This document shows, one piece after another, positions 1 through 7,561 of a DNA stretch of 11,594 nt. Origin of the DNA: Gordonia sp. (in: high G+C Gram-positive bacteria) (GTDB lineage Bacteria; Actinomycetota; Actinomycetes; Mycobacteriales; Mycobacteriaceae); assembly GCA_030152405.1 (NCBI GenBank), contig JASLJL010000407.1:1-11594 (forward strand). The letters are read 5' to 3'. The position numbers were made by a program, and so were the translations under genes. The notes beneath the pieces are model-generated. The model did no database searches. It was given only the letters and a program-made list of their open reading frames with translations, and was not told the origin of the DNA. Numbering within the stretch: position 1 is the stretch's first letter; each line of letters opens with the position of its first letter.

Positions 1-40
1 GTCAGGGGACGCCGCGGCCGAGGGCCCCGCTGCTGGGTGA
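1..40 (+). CDS. C-terminal tail of a second universal stress protein copy (partial)
   Basis: Reading plus-strand codons from position 2 gives SGDAAAEGPAAG followed by TGA at 38-40. The minus-strand USP at 165-596 ends SGDAAAEGPAAP, so 11 of 12 residues are the same and the only change is the last residue. The rest of the gene lies outside the window, so it cannot be said whether it is intact. It is read as a paralogue facing its twin tail to tail. It could instead be a pseudogene fragment or the product of an assembly inversion. Confidence 0.45.
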   Translation, partial: SGDAAAEGPAAG

Positions 41-204
41 GCGAGGCTTCACTGCTTCGAGCTCAGCGTATGATGCGCGCCAGGAACGGTGCTCGCGTCC
101 ATGAAGGACTCGACTCCGTTCCTGGCGCGCATCATGCGCTGAGCTCGAAGCAGTGAAGCCTCGCTCACGGAGCAGCGGGGCCCTCGGCCGCGGCGTCCCC
201 CGAC
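1..204. repeat. Long near-perfect inverted repeat, 89-bp arms
   Basis: The left arm (1-89) and right arm (116-204) are reverse complements, with mismatches only at 4/201, 35/170, 36/169 and 69/136 (85 of 89 pairs match). The loop is 26 nt (90-115). Each arm carries the last 12 codons of a USP gene, its TGA stop, and 49 bp of 3' flank, so coding and non-coding DNA are equally conserved. The repeat probably continues left of the window. It may be a recent inverted duplication with tail-to-tail gene copies, or an assembly fold-back; the four mismatches favour the former but do not prove it. Confidence 0.93.
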
Positions 205-596
205 GTCGCGGCCGTTCTGTTCGGTTTCACGATCAGGACCGGCTTGTTGCACTCGATGAGCAGATACTGCGACGTGGAGCCGAGGAACAGCTTCCCCACC
301 TGAGTCCGGCGGCGCATCCCGATCACCAAGACCTCGGCGTCGTCGGCGTCCATCGCCCGGAGCAGTTCCTCTGCAGGATCCGCTCCGATCGGCTGACTGA
401 TCTCGAATTTGACGCCCGACCTGGTGAGACGGGCCTGCACGTCGGCCATCTCCTCGGCGTCGACCATCCGCTGCCCGCGTCCGGTGGAGACCGCCTGGAT
501 GAGCAGCAACGACGTCGATCGGGCCGTCGCCTCGACGATCCCCTGCTCGAGACAGGCGCGCCCGGAGGAACCGCCAACGTATCCGACGACGATCAT
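165..596 (-). CDS. Universal stress protein (UspA family)
   Basis: This 143-residue single-domain protein has the usual length of a UspA domain. It opens with the beta-1 strand MIVVGYVGG and has the family core (AEVLVIGMRRR, then GKLFLGSTSQYLL, then KPVLIVKP). The ATP-binding motif G-x2-G-x9-G-S is only partly kept: G93, G106 and S107 are present, but the second glycine is R96, so nucleotide binding is uncertain. The C-terminal 18 residues are an Ala/Gly-rich tail. ATG 594-596 was chosen because AAAGGA lies about 6 nt upstream and because longer in-frame starts would run into the divergent dprE1 gene with non-family sequence. USPs are small cytoplasmic stress-survival proteins; the specific role here is not known. 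Its last codons and 3' flank form the right arm of the inverted repeat at 1-204. Confidence 0.85.
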   Translation of the reverse strand: MIVVGYVGGSSGRACLEQGIVEATARSTSLLLIQAVSTGRGQRMVDAEEMADVQARLTRSGVKFEISQPIGADPAEELLRAMDADDAEVLVIGMRRRTQVGKLFLGSTSQYLLIECNKPVLIVKPNRTAATSGDAAAEGPAAP

Positions 597-601
597 GTTT
601 T

Positions 602-628
602 TCCTTTCGATTCCCCACTTGGAATGTA
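602..628 (-). promoter_or_regulatory. Candidate -10 and ribosome binding site of the USP gene
   Basis: On the minus strand TACATT (623-628) fits the actinobacterial TANNNT -10 pattern, followed by GAAAGGA (602-608) just before ATG 596. No convincing -35 hexamer is visible. The binding site supports the start choice; the promoter part is weak. Confidence 0.4.
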
Positions 629-669
629 GACGACGGTCACGACACGGGTGCTCAGACGCGTCTGGCGGG

Positions 670-675
670 TAACCT
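670..675 (+). promoter_or_regulatory. Candidate -10 box of dprE1, giving a leaderless or very short leader
   Basis: TAACCT fits TANNNT and ends 9 nt before the dprE1 ATG at 685. Transcription starting 7-9 nt after the box would begin at or within 3 nt of the ATG. No Shine-Dalgarno sequence precedes that ATG, which fits leaderless translation, common in mycobacteria and relatives. No clear -35 is seen. Confidence 0.4.
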
Positions 676-684
676 CTATCAACG

Positions 685-2103
685 ATGACGAACACAGACC
701 TTCTCCCGATCCAGACCCGCACGCTGATGGGCTGGGGGCGGACCATGCCGACACAGGGACACGTGCTGTCGACGCCGTACCCCGAGGTCATCGCCGACGC
801 CGTCGCACGCGTCGCCGATCAGAACGCCGACAAGCCGTCGTACCTGCGTCGTGGTGTGATCGCGCGTGGCCTCGGCCGCTCGTACGGCGAGAACGCCCAG
901 AACTCGGGCGGACTCACCATCGACATGACCCAGCTCACGCGGATCTACAGCATCGACGACGAGACCGCGATCGTCGATCTCGACGCCGGCGTCGACCTCG
1001 ACACGCTGATGCGCGTCGCGCTGCCGCACGGCCTGTGGGTCCCGGTGCTGCCGGGCACTCGCCAGGTCACGATCGGCGGCGCCATCGGCTGCGACATCCA
1101 CGGCAAGAATCACCACAGCGCGGGCAGCTTCGGCAATCACGTCGTCGAGATCACCCTGCTCGTCGCGTCCGGCGAGATCCTCACCCTCACTCCCGAGGGC
1201 AGCAGCGACGACCCCGACGCGTCGATCTTCTGGGCGACCGTCGGCGGCATCGGCCTCACCGGCGTCATCCTGCGCGCCAAGATCAAGATGACGCGCACCG
1301 AGACCGCCTACTTCATCGCCGACGGCACCGTCACCAAGAGCCTCGACGAGACCATCGCGCTGCACATGGACGGTTCCGAGGAGAACTACACGTACAGCTC
1401 GGGCTGGTTCGACGCCATCAGCAAGCCGCCGCGTCTGGGTCGCGGCACGTTCTCGCGCGGCAGTCTGGCCACGCTCGATCAGCTTCCCGACAAGCTCGCG
1501 AAGGATCCGCTGAAGTTCGACGCGCCGACGCTCGTCAACTTTCCCGACATCTTCCCGAACGGTCTGGCGAACAAGCTGAACTTCTCGATGGTGGGCGAGG
1601 CCTACTACCGGATGGGCGGCAACTACCAGGGCAAGATCCAGAATCTGACGCAGTTCTATCACCCGCTCGACCTCTTCGGGAACTGGAACCGCGCCTACGG
1701 TTCGAAGGGCTTCCTGCAGTACCAGTTCATCGTTCCGCCGGAGGCCGTCGAAGAGTTCAAGGGCATCATCTACGACATTCAGGCGTCCGGACACGTCAGC
1801 TTCCTGAACGTGTTCAAGCTGTTCGGCGAGGGCAACCAGGCTCCGCTGAGCTTCCCCATGCCCGGCTGGAACATCTGCGTCGACTTCCCCATCAAGCGCG
1901 GCCTGCACGAGTTCGTCTCCGAGCTCGATCGTCGCGTCATGGAGATCGGCGGCCGCCTCTACACGGCGAAGGACTCGCGGACCACCGCCGAGACGTTCCA
2001 CGCCATGTACCCGAAGGTGGACGAGTGGATCGCGACGCGTCGTCGGGTGGACCCGAATCAGGTGTTCATGTCCGACATGGGCCGTCGACTCGAACTCGTC
2101 TGA
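685..2103 (+). CDS. dprE1: Decaprenylphosphoryl-beta-D-ribose 2'-oxidase DprE1
   Basis: This FAD-dependent oxidase converts decaprenylphosphoryl-beta-D-ribose to the 2'-keto intermediate, the first half of the epimerisation that makes DPA, the only arabinose donor for cell-wall arabinan. At 472 residues it is slightly longer than the M. tuberculosis protein. The N-terminal FAD domain has [10 protein letters not shown] (Y67) and [16 protein letters not shown] (H139, matching M. tuberculosis H132). The C-terminal substrate domain has [12 protein letters not shown] and YTAKDSRTT (K429, matching K418). C398 matches C387, the cysteine attacked by benzothiazinones, so that target site is retained. 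A small insertion (SSDDPDAS) follows the FAD domain relative to M. tuberculosis. The ATG at 685 begins a family-like N-terminus (MGWGRTMP soon after). It heads the operon with dprE2 and aftA and is divergent from the USP gene. Confidence 0.97.
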   Translation: MTNTDLLPIQTRTLMGWGRTMPTQGHVLSTPYPEVIADAVARVADQNADKPSYLRRGVIARGLGRSYGENAQNSGGLTIDMTQLTRIYSIDDETAIVDLDAGVDLDTLMRVALPHGLWVPVLPGTRQVTIGGAIGCDIHGKNHHSAGSFGNHVVEITLLVASGEILTLTPEGSSDDPDASIFWATVGGIGLTGVILRAKIKMTRTETAYFIADGTVTKSLDETIALHMDGSEENYTYSSGWFDAISKPPRLGRGTFSRGSLATLDQLPDKLAKDPLKFDAPTLVNFPDIFPNGLANKLNFSMVGEAYYRMGGNYQGKIQNLTQFYHPLDLFGNWNRAYGSKGFLQYQFIVPPEAVEEFKGIIYDIQASGHVSFLNVFKLFGEGNQAPLSFPMPGWNICVDFPIKRGLHEFVSELDRRVMEIGGRLYTAKDSRTTAETFHAMYPKVDEWIATRRRVDPNQVFMSDMGRRLELV

Positions 2104-2132
2104 CCGCTGCACAACACAGAAAGCAGATCCAC

Positions 2133-2894
2133 ATGTTCAACGCCGTCGGCGTTCCGCAGTCCATCCTGATCCTCGGCGGGTCGTCCGAGATCGGTCTCGC
2201 CATCGCCTCGGAGTTCCTGACCAAGGGCCCGATGCGCGTGGTCCTGGCCACCGTTCCGAACGATCCGGCCGCCGAAGCCGCCGTCGCCCAGATGACCGAT
2301 GCGGGCGCGTCGTCGGTGGAGCAGATCGATTTCGACGCTCTCGCCACCGACAGTCACCGCGACGTGATCGAGAAGGCGTGGGAAGGCGGCGACATCGACG
2401 TCGCCATCGTCGCCTTCGGCATCCAGGGTGACGACGAGCAGGCCTGGCAGGACCAGAAGCTCGCCGTCCTCGAGGCCAACATCAACTACACGGCGGCCGT
2501 CTCCGTCGGCGTGCTGCTCGGCGAGAAGATGCGCGGTCAGGGCCATGGCCAGATCATCGCGATGAGCTCGGTCGCCGGCGAGCGCGTTCGCCGCTCCAAC
2601 TTCGTCTACGGCTCCACCAAGGCCGGACTCGACGGCTTCTACCTCGGCCTGGGCGACGCCCTGCGCCCCGACGGCGTCCGCGTCCTCGTGATCCGCCCCG
2701 GGCAGGTCCGCACTCGACTGTCGGCGCATGTCGCCGAGGCTCCGCTGACCGTCAACAAGGAGGACGTGGGTCGTCTCGCCGTCGCCGCCGTCGCGAAGGG
2801 CAAGGAGATCGTCTGGGTGCCGGGTCCGTTCCGGTTCATCATGATGGCCCTGCGCCACATCCCGCGTCCGGTGTTCCGCAAGCTCCCCATCTGA
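2133..2894 (+). CDS. dprE2: Decaprenylphosphoryl-2-keto-erythro-pentose reductase DprE2
   Basis: This short-chain dehydrogenase/reductase is the NADH-dependent partner of DprE1 and reduces the keto intermediate to DPA. Its 253 residues compare with about 254 in M. tuberculosis. The Rossmann nucleotide motif is GGSSEIG (15-21). N118, the serines at 145-146 and Y159-x3-K163 form the SDR active site. The C-terminus ends FRKLPI exactly as in the mycobacterial enzyme. The ATG at 2133 has a GAAAG element about 10 nt upstream and aligns with the family start. It lies 29 nt after dprE1 and 5 nt before aftA, consistent with one transcript. An open frame extends upstream through dprE1 in another phase, but that extension has no SDR sequence and is not part of the gene. 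Confidence 0.96.
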   Translation: MFNAVGVPQSILILGGSSEIGLAIASEFLTKGPMRVVLATVPNDPAAEAAVAQMTDAGASSVEQIDFDALATDSHRDVIEKAWEGGDIDVAIVAFGIQGDDEQAWQDQKLAVLEANINYTAAVSVGVLLGEKMRGQGHGQIIAMSSVAGERVRRSNFVYGSTKAGLDGFYLGLGDALRPDGVRVLVIRPGQVRTRLSAHVAEAPLTVNKEDVGRLAVAAVAKGKEIVWVPGPFRFIMMALRHIPRPVFRKLPI

Positions 2895-2899
2895 TCGAC

Positions 2900-4849
2900 G
2901 TGCAAGCCGACGCCCCGAACCAGATCCTGAAGAACCGCCGCCTGCGCGACGTCGCCGAACTCGGCGGGGCGGTCGTGCTCGCCGCGATCGCCGCCTACAT
3001 CGGGCTGAAGGTGATCGGGGCGGTCGGCTGGCCCGCGTTCAACACGTCGAACGTGACGCGGGCGCTCACCACGCTCGGACAGGGCGTCACGATCGTGCTC
3101 GCCGCGATCGCGGTGGTCGCCTATCGATACGGGCGCTCGCCGCTTATCACGTCCCTGCTGTCGTCGCTGGCATCGGCCTTGCTGGTGACGGTCACGCTGG
3201 GTATGCCACTCGGCGCGACCAAGCTCTATCTCTTCGGTCTGTCCGTCGACCAGCAGTTTCGCACCGAGTACCTGACTCGTCTCACCGACAGCCCGCATCT
3301 GGCCGACATGACGTACGACGGTCTGCCGCCGTACTACCCGGCGTCGTGGTTCTGGTTCGGAGGACGCTTCGCCCACCTGGTGGGACTCCCGGGGTGGGAG
3401 GCCTACAAGCCGTGGGCGATCTTGTCGCTCGCGGTGGCCGCAGCGCTCGGAACAGCACTGTGGAACAGGATGGTCGGCGTCGGAGTCGGCACCGCCGTCG
3501 GCCTGGCGTCCACGGCGGTGACGCTGATCTACGCGTCGCCCGAGCCCTACTCCGCCACGCTCATCCTGGTGGGCGTCCCGATGACGGTGGTCGCCGCGTC
3601 GGCGATCCGCGGTCGCGGTCGTCTCGCCGACGGGCCGTCGTCGCTGCGCGACACCAGTTGGCTCGCGGTGCTCGCGGTCGGCGCGTTCCTCGGAGTCTCG
3701 GCGACCGTCTACACCCTGTACACGGCGCTCTTCGCCGGGACAGTCGTCCTCATCGCCCTCGGTTGCCTGGTGCAGAGTTTCCTCGCCGGGCGGAACGCGG
3801 CTGTCGACTTGTCGTCTCAGACCAGGGCGCAATACCTCGCCGTGGTGGTTCGGTTGGCGGTGGCGGCGGTCGTGGCCGGACTCGTCGCCCTGGCCGTCTG
3901 GGCCCCCTACCTTCTCGAACGACTCTCGACCACGATCCCGGCGTCGGGCAGCGCCGAGCACTACCTGCCCGAGAACGGCGCGATCTTCGGCCTGCCGATG
4001 TTCCAGACGAACATCGTCGGCGTGCTGACCATGATCGGCCTCGTGTGGGTGCTGCTGCGGGCACGTCGACGCACCATCGCGGCGGCCCTGGGCTGGACGC
4101 TGATCGGTGTCATCGGATTGACCTGCCTGTCTCTCGCCCTGACCGCGGTCGGCACCACCCTGCTGTCGTTCCGGCTCGAGCCGATCACGGCTGTCGTGCT
4201 GGCGGTCGGCGGTGTGTTCGGGATCGTCGAACTGTCGCGCCTCGCGGTCCGCCGTTTCGGCGACGTCCGCACCGTGATCGGCGTGCTCGCCGCAGTGTTC
4301 GCCATCGCGCTCGCACAGTCGATCCCGACGCATCTCTCGTCGGAGATCACCACCGCCTACACCGACACCGACGGCTACGGACAACGCGCCGACCAGCATC
4401 CGGCGGGCGCCGAGAGCTACTTCCCGGAGATCCACCGGCTGATCCGCGAGCAGACCGGCAGTCCGGCGAATCAGAACGTCGTTCTGACCGCCGACTTCGG
4501 CTTCCTCTCGATCTACCCGTATCGGGGCTTCCAGGGGCTCACCTCGCACTACGCGAATCCCCTCGCCGAGTTCGACAAGCGCGCCTCCGCGATCGAGCAG
4601 TGGTCGAAGGCCACGACCACCGCAGAGCTGACGACGATGATGTCGGCCAGTCCCTGGCGGACTCCCGACGTGTTCCTGTTCCGCTACAGCGCCGACGGCT
4701 ACACGCTGCGTCTGGCGAAGGACGTGTTCCCGAACGACCCCAACGTCAGCCGCTACACCGTCACCTTCTCCCCCGCAGTGTTCGACGATCCGTCGTTCAC
4801 CGTCACCGAGGTCGGACCGTTCGTCCTCGTCGTCGCAAAGAAGGGTTGA
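2900..4849 (+). CDS. aftA: Galactan 5-O-arabinofuranosyltransferase AftA
   Basis: AftA is a GT-C fold membrane enzyme (GT85) that primes arabinan synthesis by moving the first arabinofuranose from DPA to the galactan chain. The 649-residue protein has many hydrophobic segments from about residue 20 to 475, followed by a soluble extracytoplasmic C-terminal domain. Conserved blocks shared with M. tuberculosis AftA include SVDQQFRTEYLTRLTD (115-130), SPEPY (213-217), LSFRLEP (422-428), YTDTDGYGQR (487-496), and GFQGLTSHYANPL with FDKR (543-561). The GTG at 2900, 5 nt after the dprE2 stop, is the likely start; no good Shine-Dalgarno sequence is visible, so translational coupling to dprE2 is inferred. 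The downstream hydrolase begins 3 nt after its stop. In M. tuberculosis embC follows instead. Confidence 0.95.
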   Translation: MQADAPNQILKNRRLRDVAELGGAVVLAAIAAYIGLKVIGAVGWPAFNTSNVTRALTTLGQGVTIVLAAIAVVAYRYGRSPLITSLLSSLASALLVTVTLGMPLGATKLYLFGLSVDQQFRTEYLTRLTDSPHLADMTYDGLPPYYPASWFWFGGRFAHLVGLPGWEAYKPWAILSLAVAAALGTALWNRMVGVGVGTAVGLASTAVTLIYASPEPYSATLILVGVPMTVVAASAIRGRGRLADGPSSLRDTSWLAVLAVGAFLGVSATVYTLYTALFAGTVVLIALGCLVQSFLAGRNAAVDLSSQTRAQYLAVVVRLAVAAVVAGLVALAVWAPYLLERLSTTIPASGSAEHYLPENGAIFGLPMFQTNIVGVLTMIGLVWVLLRARRRTIAAALGWTLIGVIGLTCLSLALTAVGTTLLSFRLEPITAVVLAVGGVFGIVELSRLAVRRFGDVRTVIGVLAAVFAIALAQSIPTHLSSEITTAYTDTDGYGQRADQHPAGAESYFPEIHRLIREQTGSPANQNVVLTADFGFLSIYPYRGFQGLTSHYANPLAEFDKRASAIEQWSKATTTAELTTMMSASPWRTPDVFLFRYSADGYTLRLAKDVFPNDPNVSRYTVTFSPAVFDDPSFTVTEVGPFVLVVAKKG

Positions 4850-4852
4850 TCG

Positions 4853-5599
4853 ATGGCTTCACTCGACGTCACCACCATCGCGAACGGTGCGCTGAAGACG
4901 CATTTCGTCTCGACGTCCACCGTCAACTGGGTGATTCTGCAGGACGATTCCGGTGTCACGCTGATCGACGGCGGCTATCCGGGTCATGCGCCCGCGGTGA
5001 TCGAGTCGCTCAGGCGAGTCGGCAGTGCGCCGGAGGAGATCCGGGGCGCCCTGCTGACGCACGCTCACGTCGATCATCTCGGCGGCCTCGCCCGACTCCG
5101 GACGCAGCACGCGTTCGACGTGTTCGCCGATCCGGAGGAGGTCAGTCACGCCCGGCGCGACTACCTGGAGCAGGCCGAACCCGCCGACATCGCGCGGATC
5201 GCCTATCGGCCGCGAGTGATGCGCTGGTTGAGCAGGATCGTCCCGCTCGGAGCGCTGAACAAGGACGGCATCGCCGACACCCTTCCGTTCACCGACCTCA
5301 ACGCGCTGCCCGGGTCCCCGGTCGCCGTCCCGACGCACGGGCACACACGCGGGCACAGCGCGTTCGTCGTCGGCGACGGTGAAGTGGCGGTGACCGGAGA
5401 CGCGCTGGTGAGCGGCCACATGATCTCGTCGACGGCGGGACCGCAATGTCTCGGCCACGTGTTCGCGCACGACGACGCGGCGAACCGGGCCGCGGTGGCC
5501 ACTCTCGCCGATCTGGACGCCGTCGTCGTGATGCCGGGCCACGGCCCGCTGCTCAGCGGTCGGATGTCGATCTTCGTCGAGCAGGCCCTCACACGCTGA
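4853..5599 (+). CDS. Metallo-beta-lactamase-fold hydrolase
   Basis: This 248-residue protein has the complete dinuclear metal site of the glyoxalase II-like branch of the fold: H70-x-H72-x-D74-H75 in LLTHAHVDHLGG, H164 in GHTRGH, D183 in TGDALVSG and H230 in MPGHGP. It has no signal peptide, so it should be cytoplasmic. The substrate cannot be told from sequence; glyoxalase II-like thioester hydrolysis, lactone cleavage or phosphodiester cleavage are all possible within the superfamily. The ATG is 3 nt after the aftA stop, so it is almost certainly co-transcribed and may be translationally coupled with the arabinan genes. The gene ends before a palindromic repeat and a terminator-like hairpin. 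A link to cell-wall metabolism is suggested only by position. Confidence 0.85.
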   Translation: MASLDVTTIANGALKTHFVSTSTVNWVILQDDSGVTLIDGGYPGHAPAVIESLRRVGSAPEEIRGALLTHAHVDHLGGLARLRTQHAFDVFADPEEVSHARRDYLEQAEPADIARIAYRPRVMRWLSRIVPLGALNKDGIADTLPFTDLNALPGSPVAVPTHGHTRGHSAFVVGDGEVAVTGDALVSGHMISSTAGPQCLGHVFAHDDAANRAAVATLADLDAVVVMPGHGPLLSGRMSIFVEQALTR

Positions 5600-5636
5600 G
5601 CGGAGTGCTGGTTCGACTTCTCGCGGCCGTCGCTCT

Positions 5637-5778
5637 GGTTTCGACACGATCTCGGCTGGCGCCTCGATCGGCTCAACCACCGATCCGTCGCGGTCGGCGC
5701 CGCCTGCTCACCAGCGGACGTGCTAGGACGCCGGTTGAGCCGAGTCCGGAGCGCAAGCGGAGGGCTCGTGTCGAAATC
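5637..5778. repeat. Palindromic interspersed repeat with variable centre
   Basis: TTTCGACACG (5639-5648) pairs with CGTGTCGAAA (5767-5776), and GGCTCAACC (5670-5678) pairs with GGTTGAGCC (5733-5741). The DNA between and inside these blocks matches poorly. From memory, elements of the form GGTTTCGACACG...CTCAACCACCG with a mirrored copy are frequent in intergenic regions of Gordonia and related actinobacteria. It sits between the convergent hydrolase and helicase genes and carries no credible ORF. It may act as a terminator or be a non-autonomous mobile palindrome. Confidence 0.7.
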
Positions 5779-5805
5779 GGCCTCAGCGCAATAGAACACT
5801 CGCGA

Positions 5806-5838
5806 ACCCAGCACCGCACCCCTCGATCAGTGCTGGGT
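5806..5838. terminator. Convergent terminator hairpin
   Basis: ACCCAGCAC (5806-5814) and GTGCTGGGT (5830-5838) form a perfect 9-bp stem with a 15-nt loop. It lies 14 nt past the helicase stop on the minus strand, where a moderately T-rich stretch follows, and about 200 nt past the hydrolase stop on the plus strand. It probably serves the helicase gene and may work in both directions. Confidence 0.6.
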
Positions 5839-5852
5839 CCACGAGCGAAGAA

Positions 5853-7289
5853 TCAGCGGGCGGCGGGTGCGCCCGCGGGACGGCGCGCGCTGCGGCGACG
5901 CCGCGGATTCGCCGGCGCGGCAGCGTGTTCGCGAGTCGTCGGCTGCTCGCCGCGGCCGGCGCTCTGACGCTGTCCCTGGCGCGAACGGCCCGACTCCTGG
6001 CGCGGTGCCGCACCACGACGTCCGCGTCCGGTGCCGCGCGCGCCGCGTCCCTGACCCGAACGCGACTGCCCCTGGCCCGAACGCTGCTGCTGAGCGGGCG
6101 CGGGCGCCGGCAGGTGACGCAGCGGAGCGATCTCGCCGACCAGCTCGGTCACCTCGGGCGAACTCGCGGTCACCTGCTGGCCGGGCACCTTGATGGCGGC
6201 CTTCTGCAGGAGCTTGCGCAGGTCGCCCCACTGCTCCGGCAGGCAGATCGTGACGACGTCACCGGACGAACCGGCGCGCGCGGTACGGCCCGAGCGGTGC
6301 AGGTACGCCTTGTGCTCGGCGGGCGGGTCCACGTGGACCACCAGCTCGACACCGTCGACGTGTACGCCGCGGGCGGCGACGTCGGTGGCGACGAGCACCT
6401 TGGCCCCGTCGGGAGCGGCGAACGACGCCAGGTTGCGGTCGCGCTGCGCCTGCGACAGGTTCCCGTGCAGGTCGACGGCGGGAATGCCGTCGGCCGCCAG
6501 CTTCTTGGCGAGCTTCTTCGCCTGGTGCTTGGTGCGGGTGAACAGGATGCGTCGACCGGTGCCGGACGCGAGCACGCGCACCAGCTCGGTCTTCTCCGCG
6601 GTGCTGCCGACCCGGAAGACGTGGTGAGTCATCTGCGCGACGGGCGACGTGGCGTCCTCGAGCGAATGCGTCACCGGGTTGTTCAGGAAGCGCTTCACGA
6701 GCTTGTCGACGCCGTTGTCGAGGGTCGCCGAGAACAGCATGCGCATGCCGCCGGCCGGGGTGGCGGCGAGAATGCGGGTGACGACCGGCAGGAAGCCGAG
6801 GTCGGCCATGTGATCCGCCTCGTCGAGAACGGTGATCCGCACGTCGTCGAGGGAGACGATGCGCTGCTTCATCAGGTCTTCGAGGCGGCCGGGGCAGGCC
6901 ACGACGATGTCGGCGCCTGCGCCGAGTGCACGCTCCTGACGGGCCTGCTTCACCCCGCCGAAGACAGTGGTCACGCGCAGGCCGACGACGTCGGCGAGGG
7001 GCTCGATCTGCGTCGCGATCTGGGTCGCGAGTTCACGGGTGGGTGCGAGGACCAGCCCGGTGGGGCGGCCCGGACGGCGCTTGACACCCGCCTCGGCGAG
7101 ACGGACGACGAGCGGAACGGAGAAGGCGACGGTCTTGCCGGAGCCGGTCTTGCCGCGACCGAGGACGTCACGGCCGGCGAGGGTGTCGGGGAGCGTGTGC
7201 TCCTGGATGGGGAATGCCGAGGCCTTGCCGTCGGCGGCGAGCGCGTCGGCGATGGGAGTGGGCACGCCGAGATCAGCGAATGTAGTCAT
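5853..7289 (-). CDS. DEAD-box ATP-dependent RNA helicase with Arg/Gly-rich tail
   Basis: This 478-residue helicase has all core motifs in order: Q motif (FPIQ, 26-29), motif I GKTGSGKT (46-53), Ia PTRELA, Ib CPGRLEDL, II DEAD (156-159), III SAT (187-189), V VATDVAARGVH (300-310) and VI HRSGRTARAG (331-340). The core resembles the RhlE-type group. From about residue 393 the tail is disordered and rich in Arg, Gly, Gln and Ser, a common RNA-binding extension. It unwinds RNA duplexes, with likely roles in ribosome assembly, RNA decay or cold adaptation; the exact role is not visible. ATG 7287-7289 was chosen because AAAGG is 7-8 nt upstream and MTTFADLGVP is a typical start; longer frames read into the leader. 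It is transcribed towards the hydrolase. Confidence 0.95.
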   Translation of the reverse strand: MTTFADLGVPTPIADALAADGKASAFPIQEHTLPDTLAGRDVLGRGKTGSGKTVAFSVPLVVRLAEAGVKRRPGRPTGLVLAPTRELATQIATQIEPLADVVGLRVTTVFGGVKQARQERALGAGADIVVACPGRLEDLMKQRIVSLDDVRITVLDEADHMADLGFLPVVTRILAATPAGGMRMLFSATLDNGVDKLVKRFLNNPVTHSLEDATSPVAQMTHHVFRVGSTAEKTELVRVLASGTGRRILFTRTKHQAKKLAKKLAADGIPAVDLHGNLSQAQRDRNLASFAAPDGAKVLVATDVAARGVHVDGVELVVHVDPPAEHKAYLHRSGRTARAGSSGDVVTICLPEQWGDLRKLLQKAAIKVPGQQVTASSPEVTELVGEIAPLRHLPAPAPAQQQRSGQGQSRSGQGRGARGTGRGRRGAAPRQESGRSRQGQRQSAGRGEQPTTREHAAAPANPRRRRSARRPAGAPAAR

Positions 7290-7471
7290 GAAACAGCCTT
7301 TACGGGCAAGGATCACCGCACGGCAGAGCCCTGCCGACGTGATCGGTTGGCGAAACGCGCTTAGTGGCGTGTCGGTTCGCCGTATGAATTCGACGCACCC
7401 GCGATGGTGATCGGGGTCTGCGTGGAGCGTTCTACGACGCACGGCGCGGCGCGCCGAATGAGACCAGTCTA
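7290..7471 (-). promoter_or_regulatory. Promoter and structured 5' leader of the helicase gene
   Basis: On the minus strand TAGACT (7466-7471) fits the TANNNT -10 pattern and would give a leader of about 170 nt. Two stem-loops stand out. One is nested: GATCAC (7311-7316) with GTGATC (7339-7344), enclosing CGGCAG (7321-7326) with CTGCCG (7331-7336). The other pairs GGCGAA (7349-7354) with TTCGCC (7376-7381), with an inner ACGC/GCGT. The first ends 10 nt before the ribosome binding site at 7297-7301. Long structured leaders are known on cold-shock RNA helicase genes, so post-transcriptional control is plausible. No known riboswitch class was recognised. Confidence 0.45.
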
Positions 7472-7524
7472 CGCGACAACCGCACGGGGCCCACTATTCA
7501 TGGGATGAATGCGACGCGCGACAC

Positions 7525-7548
7525 AGTGGAGAGCGCCTCGGCTCCACT
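7525..7548 (-). terminator. Hairpin downstream of aroQ
   Basis: AGTGGAG (7525-7531) and CTCCACT (7542-7548) form a 7-bp stem with a 10-nt loop, 13 nt beyond the aroQ stop codon on the minus strand. It separates the aroQ transcript from the helicase promoter at about 7466-7471. There is no clear U tract. Confidence 0.5.
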
Positions 7549-7561
7549 CGACGAACCCCGG

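Noticed and set aside
611..640. DosR-type box upstream of the USP gene
   Set aside because: Mycobacterial USP genes are often DosR-controlled, but no sequence resembling the DosR palindrome is present here.
679..2112. Long open frame antisense to dprE1
   Set aside because: It mirrors dprE1 almost end to end, has no recognisable domain and a composition typical of antisense frames in GC-rich DNA.
648..2132. Open frame running through dprE1 into dprE2, suggesting a longer DprE2
   Set aside because: The part before 2133 is Arg/His-rich out-of-frame dprE1 sequence without SDR features; the family start is ATG 2133.
2639..4549. 636-residue open frame antisense to dprE2 and aftA
   Set aside because: It is charged, low in hydrophobic residues and opposite two firmly identified genes.
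3346..5382. 678-residue plus-strand frame overlapping aftA and the hydrolase
   Set aside because: It is Arg-rich, has no domain, and lies out of frame with two recognised genes.
5600..5852. Small gene between the hydrolase and the helicase
   Set aside because: Only a palindromic repeat and a hairpin are visible; short frames there have no ribosome binding site or family sequence.
5925..7364. 479-residue plus-strand frame opposite the helicase gene
   Set aside because: The minus strand carries every DEAD-box motif in order; this frame is the mirror of it.
7496..7510. Short palindrome ATTCAT-GGG-ATGAAT as an operator
   Set aside because: Six-bp arms occur by chance; it lies upstream of the helicase -10 box, but nothing else supports a binding site.
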